64,000 nt of DNA. Source: Dicyema japonicum. Lineage: Eukaryota > Dicyemida > Rhombozoa > Dicyemidae. How positions within the stretch are numbered: position 1 is the first letter of the stretch; every line of letters begins with the position of its first letter. Of the stretch, positions 54,831-64,000 are shown one piece after another. A model generated the notes under the pieces. That model was not told where the DNA came from and did no database searches. It saw only the letters and a list, made by a program, of their open reading frames with translations. The DNA lies in contig RDEW01000007.1 of NCBI GenBank assembly GCA_011109175.1, forward strand, positions 1,254,295-1,318,294, in the 5' to 3' direction. The translations under genes and the position numbers were made by a program.

Positions 54831-55569
54831 GTTTAAAACGGTTTTTTATGCTCACTCTAAAATAAATATTAAAAATTTTCGATGATACTATAAAATATAA
54901 ACGTTCTTTAACAGGCAACATAGGTTAGTAATGGAAACAGACTCCAGAAGCACAGTGATGACAATATATTGAGGAAAAGGAAAAGGACTGTGACAATTGG
55001 GTTTACTCCCATAGTCGCTCGAAGAGGAAACGAATTGGATAGAGAACATTTTAATTAGAATTAAACTTTTAAGATAAAAAGGGAATAGTTGTTTCTAATA
55101 CAAGAATATAATCTGATTTATGTTGTAAAGGTTCGTTTTCCCCTTTTAAATCACTTCTGAAATGATTTATCTAATAAATACCGTATTACTTTAAAAAATG
55201 CTCTCATTCTGAATGAAAAACTTTTTTTGATTTCTCAACACAAATTTTCTATTATTTCTATTAACAAATTTTCATTATTGTACAAGAACTACGCAATAGC
55301 CGGCAGAACAATGTAGCCTGCTCAACTACTTTACAAATTAACCACTAGGCTAACTGGTCAAGTAATATATTGAACGATAAAACATTGTTATAATTAAATC
55401 AACCACAGACATAGTAACAAAAAACATTTATTTAGACATTACAGATTATCAGCTGTGAATTCAAAAATTTGAAGCTAACACATTGCCTTCTAGGAAACTA
55501 TACCATTCAGGTGTTAAAGTGGGTCTTACCAAAAGCAAAGTGGGTCAGCCAAAGTTATACTTTTAATGA
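54831..55569. other. Non-coding stretch
   Basis: AT-rich, with a low-complexity A-rich run near 54,960-55,060. No gene or RNA recognised. Confidence 0.4.
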
Positions 55570-56020
55570 ATACTTGATAACAAATAATTTCTTATAAATA
55601 ATATTTAATTCTGAACATGTAAGAAGGCATCATTGGATCCACGTGGAACACTTTATAAAAGAAAACACTGGCATTAAGTTAAAGAGAAGCAATACATGAC
55701 GGTAGGGCTTGCTAACCGACTTCTACCCAGAAAGTCTCCAAAGAAATCGCACAACCAAAGGGTTGTCTGTGAATATAAGATACGGATATTTTTATGCAGT
55801 TTTGAAACTTCGAATAATATTTTCGATAGTTCCCCAACCTTGCATATTTTTTATTAACGATAAAAGAATTTTCGTTTTCTCAAATTTCATGAGAATTGAG
55901 CCCGTATTTAAGAAGAAGTATGTTTGGAAAGGATTTGTCTCACTTCGACTTGGAAAACTGCAAAAAACCTATTTCAAATATATCCACGGTTATTTAAAAA
56001 ACATGTACCAGTTCTGATAT
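55570..56020 (+). repeat. Large repeat, inverted copy at 63.4-63.7 kb
   Basis: About 280 bp (55,570-55,860) match the reverse complement of 63,410-63,690, including ATTTAATTCTGAACATGTA, TTGGATCCACGTGGAACACT, GGTAGGGCTTGCTAACCGAC, GAAAGTCTCC and TTGTCTGTGAATATAAGAT. A 102-codon frame (55,709-56,017) starts in it but has no recognised domain. Confidence 0.7.
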
Positions 56021-56329
56021 TTTTATATTATAGTATGATTTAACTATCTTCGAAATAGCCTTATTGAAAATCATTAAAATTCCCAATATAATTTATCACG
56101 TGGTCTACCAGATACGCATGTACATTTTGTCTTTCCTAACCTCGACCCTTCATTACATATTTGTGGTTTCTTAATCTCGACCCTTCAACAACTAATTTTA
56201 ATCAAATATTTTTAAAATAAAGTTTTTGAAATGATTCCATTATGGCCTGCATAAATTGAGTACGAAATGAAGCTTTCTCCTATAATCAAGACCGATTGGT
56301 TCGAGGATGGAATAATGTCCGGTAGGCGT

Positions 56330-56640
56330 CCAAAGCTCGCCTAACGACTTCGTACAAGGCCATGTATATGGGAGATCTCCCCTACAATCTTCCTGCTGGA
56401 GAGAGGATATATGAAAAAAACAGTCGATCCGGTCTTCGCATCAGGACGGATACGGTACATAGACTTTTAATTCCAGTCGTAATGAGATCCCAATACGGAC
56501 ATATTCATCATCCAGAAAGGAACCCAAAACTCCATTGGGAATGACGTTGAGCAAGGCATCGCTTTCGGAAGACGCCCCAGACAACACACAGGCACGAAGA
56601 TGTTGGTTAGATGACACTAGAAAATCTTCAAGAATTCCGG
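56330..56640 (-). pseudogene. Retroelement C-terminal domain, second copy
   Basis: Minus strand: GASSESDALLNVIPNGVLGSFLDDE and LKVYVPYPS. At the DNA level it shares long blocks with 50,990-51,250 (GGCGTCCAAAGCT, CTAACGACTTCGT, AAGGCCATGT, AACTCCATTGGGAA). Confidence 0.65.
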
Positions 56641-57264
56641 CATACAGCATCGTCCAGACACCACTGAGATAACATGCAAGGTAGGGAAACCTATTCTAAA
56701 TCTGGTAAAGTCTCATGTACTTTCTAACTTCAATTTGATTCCCAAAATATCATTTTCTCTTCATTTTAAATTATTGGTATTTTGACTTATTTTTCGTTTG
56801 ATGTTTCTAACCGCCGTCTGAGAAACGAAGGTTACACCGACTCCCGACGAGAACCATGAAAATGAAAATATCGACTTAGGATTAACCAATGATTTCTATT
56901 ATTGTCATTTAGCAGTTTCACATGAACCATAGTACTTATAATCTCTATGTGCAGCCCATGACACAATTTGAATCAGTCATTTCCACACTAGTCGATCGTC
57001 AGCCAGTGATCCCATAGAGTACAGGTCATACCCGTTCACAATCTGACGCATAAATTACAACTTTTAGAGGGACAACAATCGAGACACATTTTCAATAGCA
57101 CACCCTATAATCCTTGGGTAGAATCAAAACTAATTCTATGCGAAGGCAAACAAGAAAATCAATTTGTCGGCCATAAGTTGGCATACTCATGAATGCGACT
57201 CATTTCTTAATGCTAAACTAAAGGCCCACTATGGAGTATAATATCGAGCATTACAGAAAAACGA
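56641..57264. other. Non-coding stretch
   Basis: No gene or RNA recognised. Ends at a repeat family B copy. Confidence 0.4.
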
Positions 57265-57485
57265 GGTAATTTATTTACCACCAGTCACTTGAGAAGCTAT
57301 CAGGAAAACAGCCACCTAAAGCAGAGGCACCCATGGATAAATTAGGTATATTTGGTGTGGCTTAAATAGAAATAGAAGGGATAGAAGAGGTGCTGTTGTC
57401 CATGAGGCAGATAGAGCATTAGACAAAGTCGAGCGACTGATTCTGTTTAAATAGTCTTGTAAATCTGTATGACGACAGTAGTGTT
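57265..57485 (+). repeat. Repeat family B copy
   Basis: GTAATTTATTTACCACCAGTC, TAGGTATATTTGGTGTGGCTT, GAGCGACTGATTCTGTTTAAAT, GGTCTTGTAAA-like and GTTTATGGGGACAC match 30,775-31,060 in order. The most diverged copy. Confidence 0.5.
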
Positions 57486-57534
57486 TATGGGGACACTACT
57501 GGAGAAAGACTATGGCATGTTGAATTGTCGAAAC

Positions 57535-57600
57535 ACTGTTTGAAGACGACGTCACTAGTAAATCCCAGAAGCATATTTTTATGAACTACTGTCCTAGGTG
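57535..57600 (-). repeat. SINE core fragment, inverted
   Basis: GAAGACGACGTCACTAGTAAATCCCAGAAGCAT is the reverse of the SINE core around GACGAGTGACGCCGTC, as in 53,440-53,480. Ends lost. Confidence 0.4.
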
Positions 57601-57738
57601 AACGATAAAATGTCCAAAAATAAATTCCTCCATCGGCATTTGTTTGAGTGTAAAATGAGCTTTAGAATACCCTAACAACTTTTTCATTTTATTTTAGTTA
57701 ATATTATCTGTTTCTCTTGAAAATATTTTATGTAAAAA

Positions 57739-57811
57739 GACTCTATGGCCTAATGGATAGGGCGTCGGCCTCCGGAGCCGAAGATTGCGGGTTCGAGTCC
57801 CGCTAGAGTCG
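57739..57811 (+). tRNA. tRNA-Arg (anticodon CCG)
   Basis: The 73-nt sequence folds as a complete cloverleaf: acceptor GACTCTA/TAGAGTC, D arm with TGGCCTAATGGATAGGGC, anticodon stem TCGGC/GCCGA around loop CTCCGGA (anticodon CCG), and T arm GCGGG-TTCGAGT-CCCGC. A-box and B-box promoters (TGGCCTAATGG, GGTTCGAGTCC) are intact. The anticodon CCG reads CGG codons as arginine. There is no intron, and CCA is not encoded, as usual in eukaryotes. No TTTT terminator follows directly. Confidence 0.95.
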
Positions 57812-58269
57812 GTAGAAATTTATTTTCCTTTTCCAATGTGCTTGACGCTACAATTCCTGGGTCGACAAGGGAATCGAATTTCGACATGTATTTGAAATCT
57901 TTGTGAGTGCTGCTGGCTATTTGACTAAACATCACTCTCAATCCTAAGAGGGATAGTCACGCAATCAAGCTTCTCGATATGTTCTTTAATCCGATTTTTA
58001 TTCATAAAATGTTAATTTCTTAGAACACCAATTTTTTTGTGTTAAAATTAGTAAATTATTTCGAGTTATTGGAGAAAAGGTGACATTTAAGTTTTATAAA
58101 TTAAAATTGCGATGGACGAAATTCTAATTTGTTGAATGCGAATAAAGATATACAGTAACGTGAATACAAGAATATAATCTGATTTATTCTCTTGAGTAAT
58201 ATTTGAAAAAATATTGTAAATATTAATAACTCAGCTTTATTTAACCATAGAGAAAGTTAATATCTAACA

Positions 58270-60490
58270 GTCAACAACCTTCTTCGGCTGCCTGTTTGTC
58301 AGTCTCCCCAGGCAGGTTCAATTTTGGTTGTTGAAATAGCTCCGAAAGCACCATGTCCAATTGAGCTCTCTTCCCATATGGCATCTCCGGGCTCTGCCTC
58401 CTATACTCCAGTTTCAGACAACAATGTACCCTGTTTCTTTGATTTGGTAAGCATAGGTACACTCTCATCGGAGACCTCCATCCCGTGCTTGTGTTCAATT
58501 CGAGAGTCCTTTTCAACAAAACTGATTGGATATCAATCCTCCAATAGATAGCTTATCCAATAATTCTTGAAGCATTCCGAAACACCAGCGAGATACTCTT
58601 TACTTGAAAATCGTAAAGAAGAGAGAGTTCTCCCCCAAGAAGGTCATACTTATGACATTTCTCCACATCAGCTCGTATGAGGTGATCCTGAGAAGTAATA
58701 TGTCGCGAGCGCAGAAAGCGACTTTGACACCTGTCAATCCTGTCATCGGCCTGTCAATCTAATTGATGACTAATCGATAAAAGAAGAAAAAAAGAATCAT
58801 CATATTTTTCTATTAAATCAGATTATTCTTGACGTTATTAACATTTATTATTATTTATTTTATGGAAATTTAAATAATTTTTTGTCGGCATACCATACTA
58901 ACCACAAATAAAATATTATCTACGCTAGCGAAATTTTGTCTCTTGCCTGTTATGTAACATCAGCGTTTGTTTGTGAAAGATCATGATGAATATAATTTGT
59001 TGAGATCTTTACTTAATAATGAAGATGTCGATCTTCCCAAGCATAGGAAGTATCGACTCAAAAAGAAAGTGGAAAATTTCATAATCAATGAGAGGAAATT
59101 ATATCTTAAGGATGTAAATGGGCTACACAAGCTCGTAATTTTTTCCACGAATATAGAAGAAATGAAAATAATCGCTCGGGAGATTCATGAGGCCAATAAT
59201 TTGGGCACAATGCATTGGAAGCTCTTTGTAGGAGAACAAGGGCTTGTGGAAAGATTTAACCAGACGATCACAAGAAGTTTGTCGAAAATGATGAGTTTGG
59301 ATAATAAAAAGGAGTGGGTTAGATACATTCAAATTCGAACATCCGTACGGGGATCCAGTTACTATTGTTGCAAAATTGTCTAACAATTTTGTCAATGTGG
59401 AAAATAGTGATGGATCGGTAATGAAATTACATTCAAAAATACTTAAGAAGTTGAATGTAGTCACTAATAACAGTTAAAATAATAATTATTCTTAATCTTG
59501 AAAAAATTAAGTTAATTTGATTGATTGACTGGTCGCTCACTGCGCTCGCGACATAATACCCACTTAAATTAGAGTTATTTCGTTTGTGATCTTGTAAAGT
59601 ATCTTGTTGTTTGTTGAATTGAACCTTGGTTTCAGTCATTATCGACATATCAACTCGTCGATAATAATGACTGAACCGAATATCCCTTCAACTTTTCGCT
59701 TTTTCACTCCGTAAATTCTGCAAACTGCAAATATACTTACTTCTTCGGACATAATCAGTGTTTAGCATTTTACCACACTGAGTTGCCAAATGATCAACAG
59801 TCTTCTTGTTTTTTCCAATGATTGCATAACGATCCCATCTGTGAGAAAAACGAGTTCCTATCTTGCAATAAATCTTCACTCCCTGGACTGTTATTTCCAG
59901 TCATTTGCAACCCTCTAGATGTTACCACATCGACAATAGCTTCCTCCACACATTTAAGACAACGGAATGTGACGATTTGAAATTTATTCTATCCAATAGA
60001 TATTGTTTCTGAATGGTCTTGAGGGACTCGACATTAATATCCTTCTTGTCAGAAAATCCACATTTAGAGGTAAGAAATCTGCGATTGTAGCCAACTGCCA
60101 TTTATTAGTTTGAATAACTCGCAGAATCCGCGACCTTCGCAAACGAACAGCCGAATTCTTTTCCAAACTTCAAAGGAATCGAAAGAGTGTCAGTTCACCT
60201 TGGAACATAACTGAAATAAGTCCTCTCCCTTAAGTCATCCTGTTTAAATATAATCTTGTTTTTTTGCAAGTTTCATGTAAACCTGAGAATAATAAACAGT
60301 TTAAGTATTTCACAGAAATATAAACGAATTCAAAATTCTTAGAATTTTATTTCCTCCATGATAAAGTAAATCCAAATAACGATATCCACTGACTCGTTCA
60401 AAATCTCACATCATGATAACTATTTAACATTGGAGTCAGATTTTTTAGAATTCATCTCCAAACCGATAACCTGGAAGAATCCCCCAACAG
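58270..60490 (-). mobile_element. RLE-type (R2-like) retroposon, split by a Ginger-like insertion
   Basis: Minus strand, 5' to 3': RT end (LMEAVGGFFQVIGLEMNSKKSDSN, ~60,440-60,530; GYRYLDLLYHG ~60,370), a Cys/His segment (KKTVDHLATQCGKML, ~59,780), nuclease start (TKVQFNKQQDTLQDH, ~59,600), then after the inserted element SQDHLIRADVEKCHKYDLLGGEL (~58,600-58,690) and a short C-terminal tail to 58,270. DHLATxC and HKYDLLxxEL are shared with the copy at 1,621-2,995. The PD of the nuclease reads QD. Frameshifted and interrupted, so inactive. Confidence 0.65.
58701..59553 (+). mobile_element. Ginger-like element, internally deleted (853 bp)
   Basis: Ends are TGTCGCGAGCGCAGAAAGCG at 58701 and, reversed, TGTCGCGAGCGCAGTGAGCG ending at 59553, flanked by perfect 5-bp repeats TAATA (58,696-58,700 and 59,554-59,558). 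The open frame 58,967-59,383 joins an integrase N-terminus (LPKHRKYRLKKKVENF, as in the copy at 8,081) directly to the region after the last catalytic Glu (GLVERFNQTITRSLSKM), so most of the DDE core is deleted. It may be a non-autonomous derivative mobilised by a full-length relative. Confidence 0.75.
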
Positions 60491-60548
60491 CTTCCATCAA
60501 TTTAATAACAATATCTTTCTTCAGAGCAAATATCTTTAGATATGATAA

Positions 60549-60757
60549 TAATCCCTAACCCCGATACCCTAACAACTATTCTACTAATCCCTAATTCCCA
60601 ACCCTAAGCGTGAGTCTAATCCCTATCTCTAACCCTAATCCATAACCCTGACTCTAATCCCTATCCTTGACCTAATCTCTCTCTAACTAAATCTCTATCC
60701 CTAAACCCCAATCCTAAACATGACTCTATTCCCTAACCCCTAGCCCTATCCCTGACA
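60549..60757. repeat. Degenerate telomere-like (CCCTAA)n tract
   Basis: About 210 bp made mostly of CCCTAA, CCCTAAT, CCCTATC and CCCTGACTCTAAT units. On the minus strand it reads as variants of TTAGGG, the standard animal telomere repeat. It has no coding content. It is imperfect, so it is either an old interstitial telomeric tract or a subtelomeric satellite. Confidence 0.75.
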
Positions 60758-63100
60758 CGGAAAAGTCCATGTTCCTCGTGGTCCTCCGAACAAGGGCGCG
60801 TATAACGTTAACTTTCTGGAGGCCCCTGGTAATCATGTCTGTTGCGTGGGAGTTGAAATTGAGAAGGCTGTCGTACTTGACTCCAAGGACAGTGGGGGAC
60901 CTTGTCATTGGAATCCGAGTGGGACTAATAAAAAGACTCGGTTCATCCTTGGAAGGACGGTCCGACGTGAATGTGGAACAGATAGACTTGGTTGCAGAGA
61001 TCGTTAGTCGATTGCCAACAATCCAATCGTGGAGAGTGTTCAATTTGTCTGAGTTTTACGGGATGCGACTTGCGTCGAGCGGTTCCGTATTGCAATGACT
61101 ACATCGTCTGCGTAGGATAATAGAAGGGAATCTTCGTCTCCATCATTAGGTAGGTCGTGTAGGAATAGGTTGAATAGAATTGGTGAAAGTGGAGACCGTT
61201 CGGTAGTAATCGTGATCTAGATCTGAGATCATCAAGTTGCCAAGTATGTAGCGGTGGACCTACCGCGGAGGAAACCATGTTGAAATATAGGACGCGGAAG
61301 GTACGAAATAATGACTGATAATACAAGTTTCTCCATAATTTTTGACAGTGTGCTGGTAACGGAAATAGGTCTGTAGGATGCAGGTTCTGTCTCTGGTTTC
61401 CCAGCCTTCAATATCGGTCTGATGATAGAATTCTTCCAAATCTTGGAATAATATTAAAGTTAATGGACAGGTTGTATATATGCTGAGGTAGCCAATTGCG
61501 TAGTGGCTTAGGTGTTTTAGGTGAATAGAAGATACTTTGTCAGGCCCGCACGCCCGTGAGCTCTTTAATCTGGTGATCACATCCAAGACTTGGTCATCTG
61601 TGAATAGTTCGTGGTAAGGTTCTTTCTTCGGTTTATGGGCACGCACCTTAATGTCCAGGTGTTTCGAGAATGGTTTGAAGCTAATTCCAGCGTAATGTTT
61701 CATAAGGATGTTAGGATGTAGGTGGCATAAGTGTTCAGGAGAAGACTTTCCGGTTCCGTCTGCATCATCCAGCTCCGACTTGACTTGTTTAAGAGTTTTC
61801 CAGAAATGTCGGGATGTACTTTTCCTGTCGAGGTGGTTAACTAGATGCTGCCATCTCTTGTCCTTGTGTTCTTTTATGCTCTGACAGATCTTTTATTCAG
61901 TTGTCTGAGGGCTGTCAAAGACTTCATGTCCAACAGATGGCATCTCTTCAGCCGGTCTCTTTGTTTTATAAGACTTATTGTATAAGAGCTGAGGGTAGGA
62001 ATAAACTTCTTGTATGACGATATAGGAATAAAAATATGGTCAGCTTTCTGAATGGCAGCGCTGATAATTTCTGCGGCCTCATCAATAGAGCGTATTGGGA
62101 GGATAATCTCCGGCCAAGAATTTATCCACAAGGTTACTGAAACCAGACCAGTCAACCTTCGTATAATCCTTGAATCTTTTTGATTCCGCCGGCCGTCTCC
62201 TGTATCGTCGAAGACCTCTCAATTTTAGAAGGATTGGATTGTGGTCACTGGAGAAGCCGTAAAAGACGTTCCAGGAAATGAGTCCAGCCAGAGAAGGTGA
62301 GCATAGTGTTAAGTCGGGGGATGTGCAGCTATCAGTCATCCTTAATGGGGTCCTCGTATGTGAGTTAGGGTTGTTCAGTATAATCAGGTCAGGAAGATAA
62401 TTTGCAATGAGTTCTCCTCGGTTATCAGAGGATTGGGAAGTGAGCCAAACTGGATGTCGTGCATTAAGATCCCCACATAACAGTAGATTTTTCAATGTTG
62501 AAATGCGTGATAAATCAGGGGTGTAAGATGACGGACACGATCCTTGTGGAGGAATATATAAATTAGCCAAATGGATCCAAAAGGACGGGAATAACTCGAT
62601 TTTGACAGTAATCTGCTCCAAAGTCTTGTCGGAGCCAAGAAGCTCTGAGGTTCGTTGAGTTGTATCCATAAAAGGAATATCGTTCTTTATAATAGTAAGT
62701 AGTCCTCCTCCGCGTCCTCCCTGACGATCTTTACGGATCACTGTGTATCCGGGAAAAGAGGGTGTTGGTATGGAGGGAGATAGCTTGGACTCCTGTATTA
62801 AAGCGAGGTCAGCCTCATTTTCGCGGAGGAGTGCCTGGAGTTCAAAGATTTTCTTCCTGATCCCATTCGTATTCAGTTGTATAATTGTAAAACCTCTCCA
62901 TGGACCAGGATTGGTTTCGACGTCCCCACATAGAAGAATCAAAAGTCTGGATAAATGGGGACACCAGACAGGGTCGAAGACACAGGAGATGAGAGGACCA
63001 CACGGACGGTGGGGAGAAGCTGTTGGCTCTTTTCGTTCCATTTTGGAATGGGTGACACCGTTTCTGGTGAGCCACATGACACCACGCTAACATTCAAAAA
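60758..63100 (-). mobile_element. CR1/jockey-type LINE with N-terminal 2A peptide, second copy
   Basis: Starts near 63,090 with GTGGTGTCATGTGGCTCACC on the minus strand. The long frame 63,077-62,082 (331 codons) has a 2A-like motif LLILLCGDVETNPGP (GDVETNPGP at 62,901-62,927), then a nearly intact endonuclease (IQLNTNGIRKKIFELQ, IQESKLSP, LLLCGDLNARHPVW, SDHNPILL). Later frames give RT pieces: SSRACGPDKVSSIHLKHL (~61,540), a Phe/Tyr-rich middle, and SICSTFTSDRPS ... PTVLGVKYDSLLNFNSH (~60,880-61,000). The RT active site lies in degraded sequence. The downstream end is cut at ~60,758 against telomere-like repeats. It is less decayed at its 5' end than the copy at 46,270. Confidence 0.85.
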
Positions 63101-63409
63101 AAAATCCGAAGTTCATGTATACATATTCCAGTTAAAAAATAATCATTTAAATCTAATATTATTTAAAATAAAAAATTAGATTTTTACTTAGTGATTAAAC
63201 ATTGGTTCAAACTTAAGAATTTTCCCGGACACCATGGCACGGCCAGACGCGATGGCATGCGACAATAAATAATATTTAATCCTAAAATGTGAGTAGTTTT
63301 GACAATTTTTGATATTACTATGATTTAAACATTTTCAAAATTGCCCATATTAATAACACGAAATAAATAATAAACAAATAATAATAACACGACCGACCAC
63401 ATACAACAT
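63101..63409. other. Non-coding stretch
   Basis: AT-rich DNA between the LINE start and the next repeat. No gene. Confidence 0.4.
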
Positions 63410-63690
63410 TAATTGAAAAATATGCAATTTTGGCGGAACTATCGAAAATAGTATTCGATGTTTCAAAAACCGCACAAAAGTATCTGGATCTTATATTCAC
63501 AGACAAACCTTTGGTTGTGTGATTTATTGGGAAGACTTTCTGGGTAGAAGTCGGTTAGCAAGCCCTACCGTCATGTATTACTTCTCCTTAACTAATTCCA
63601 GTGTTCCCTTTTATAAAGTGTTCCACGTGGATTCAATGACACCTTCCTACATGTTCAGAATTAAATATTATTTGTAACAATCGATCATCA
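63410..63690 (-). repeat. Inverted partner of the 55.57 kb repeat
   Basis: Aligned by eye to the reverse complement of 55,570-55,860 and to 445-590 directly. Includes GTCGGTTAGCAAGCCCTACC and GTGTTCCACGTGGATTCAATG. The short minus-strand ORF here corresponds to the frame at 55,709. Confidence 0.7.
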
Positions 63691-64000
63691 AATATTCATT
63701 AAATAGACAAAAAATTGAAAAATGTGGTTAAATGTATAAATTACTTAAAACAAAGAAAATTATGTGCGGTTCTTTGTAAATAAATAATCGAAAAACTTGA
63801 AATTAAATGAATAGAAAACAAATTGTATTCTTCTCTATAATTTAAAGGATCAATTCTTAGAAAAGAATGAATCCTCATTTCACAATTTAACTGATAGCAA
63901 CGAGTATTTACTTATATTTATCATTGCAGTTTAATCAGCTCAAATGACTACAGCCAACTGTATTTACTATAACTATTTGTAGTGACAGGAATGAGAATTT
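63691..64000. other. End of window, non-coding
   Basis: AT-rich sequence. Nothing recognised. Confidence 0.4.

Noticed and set aside
57750-57941. Minus-strand ORF ending LAGLEPAIFGSGGRRPIH
   Set aside because: This is the antisense translation of the tRNA-Arg(CCG) gene, a well-known false protein.
62743-63090. 115-codon plus-strand ORF
   Set aside because: Antisense shadow of the LINE endonuclease/2A frame.

Overview
This window is nuclear DNA of an animal with extremely compact genes embedded in a dense, decaying transposon landscape. The evidence for an animal is a set of conserved genes read exon by exon: doublecortin-like kinase, arfaptin, a sodium-coupled SLC6 transporter, TMEM231, WBP4, THOC7, MMS19, EXO1, PRIM1 and SMC2. 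Almost every intron that could be resolved is only 22-28 bp long with GT...AG ends. Introns of this size in otherwise ordinary animal genes are known from dicyemid mesozoans (octopus parasites), so a dicyemid is my best guess, by inference only. An orthonectid or another reduced animal is not excluded.

Layout. 0-3.2 kb: repeats and a Tc1 element carrying a nested retroposon. 3.6-6.4 kb: SMC2, whose C-terminal half is missing. 6.5-11 kb: transposon remnants, including a Ginger-like element (integrase plus terminal inverted repeats). 11.1-16.8 kb: a tight minus-strand cluster of DCLK, PRIM1 and arfaptin. 17-21 kb: TMEM231, an unidentified minus-strand gene and repeats. 22-25.8 kb: EXO1 and a SMAP/KNOP1-like nuclear protein. 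26-32 kb: repeats plus one unidentified small gene. 32.3-38.6 kb: POLR3K, MMS19, WBP4 and an EMC6-like gene. 41.5-43.4 kb: the SLC6 transporter. 44-49.2 kb: a Tigger-like element, then a LINE with a 2A peptide. 49.8-50.4 kb: THOC7. 50.6-57.7 kb: retroelement, hAT, Tc1 and SINE debris. 57.7 kb: a tRNA-Arg(CCG) gene. 58.3-63.1 kb: a retroposon split by a second Ginger-like insertion, degenerate telomere-like repeats, and a second 2A-bearing LINE.

The genes do not form one pathway. Several concern genome maintenance (SMC2, PRIM1, EXO1, MMS19) and RNA metabolism (POLR3K, WBP4, THOC7). DCLK and TMEM231 concern microtubules and cilia, and arfaptin, EMC6 and SLC6 concern membranes. No gene clustering by function is implied.

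The most interesting signals are: uniform miniature introns, including one with GC-AG ends; 2A ribosome-skipping motifs placed before the endonuclease of two LINEs; two Ginger-like elements with TGT...ACA ends and 5-bp target duplications, one inserted into a restriction-like endonuclease domain; a LINE whose downstream end abuts telomere-like repeats; and several unnamed dispersed repeat families. All homology calls rest on remembered family motifs and were not run against a database.
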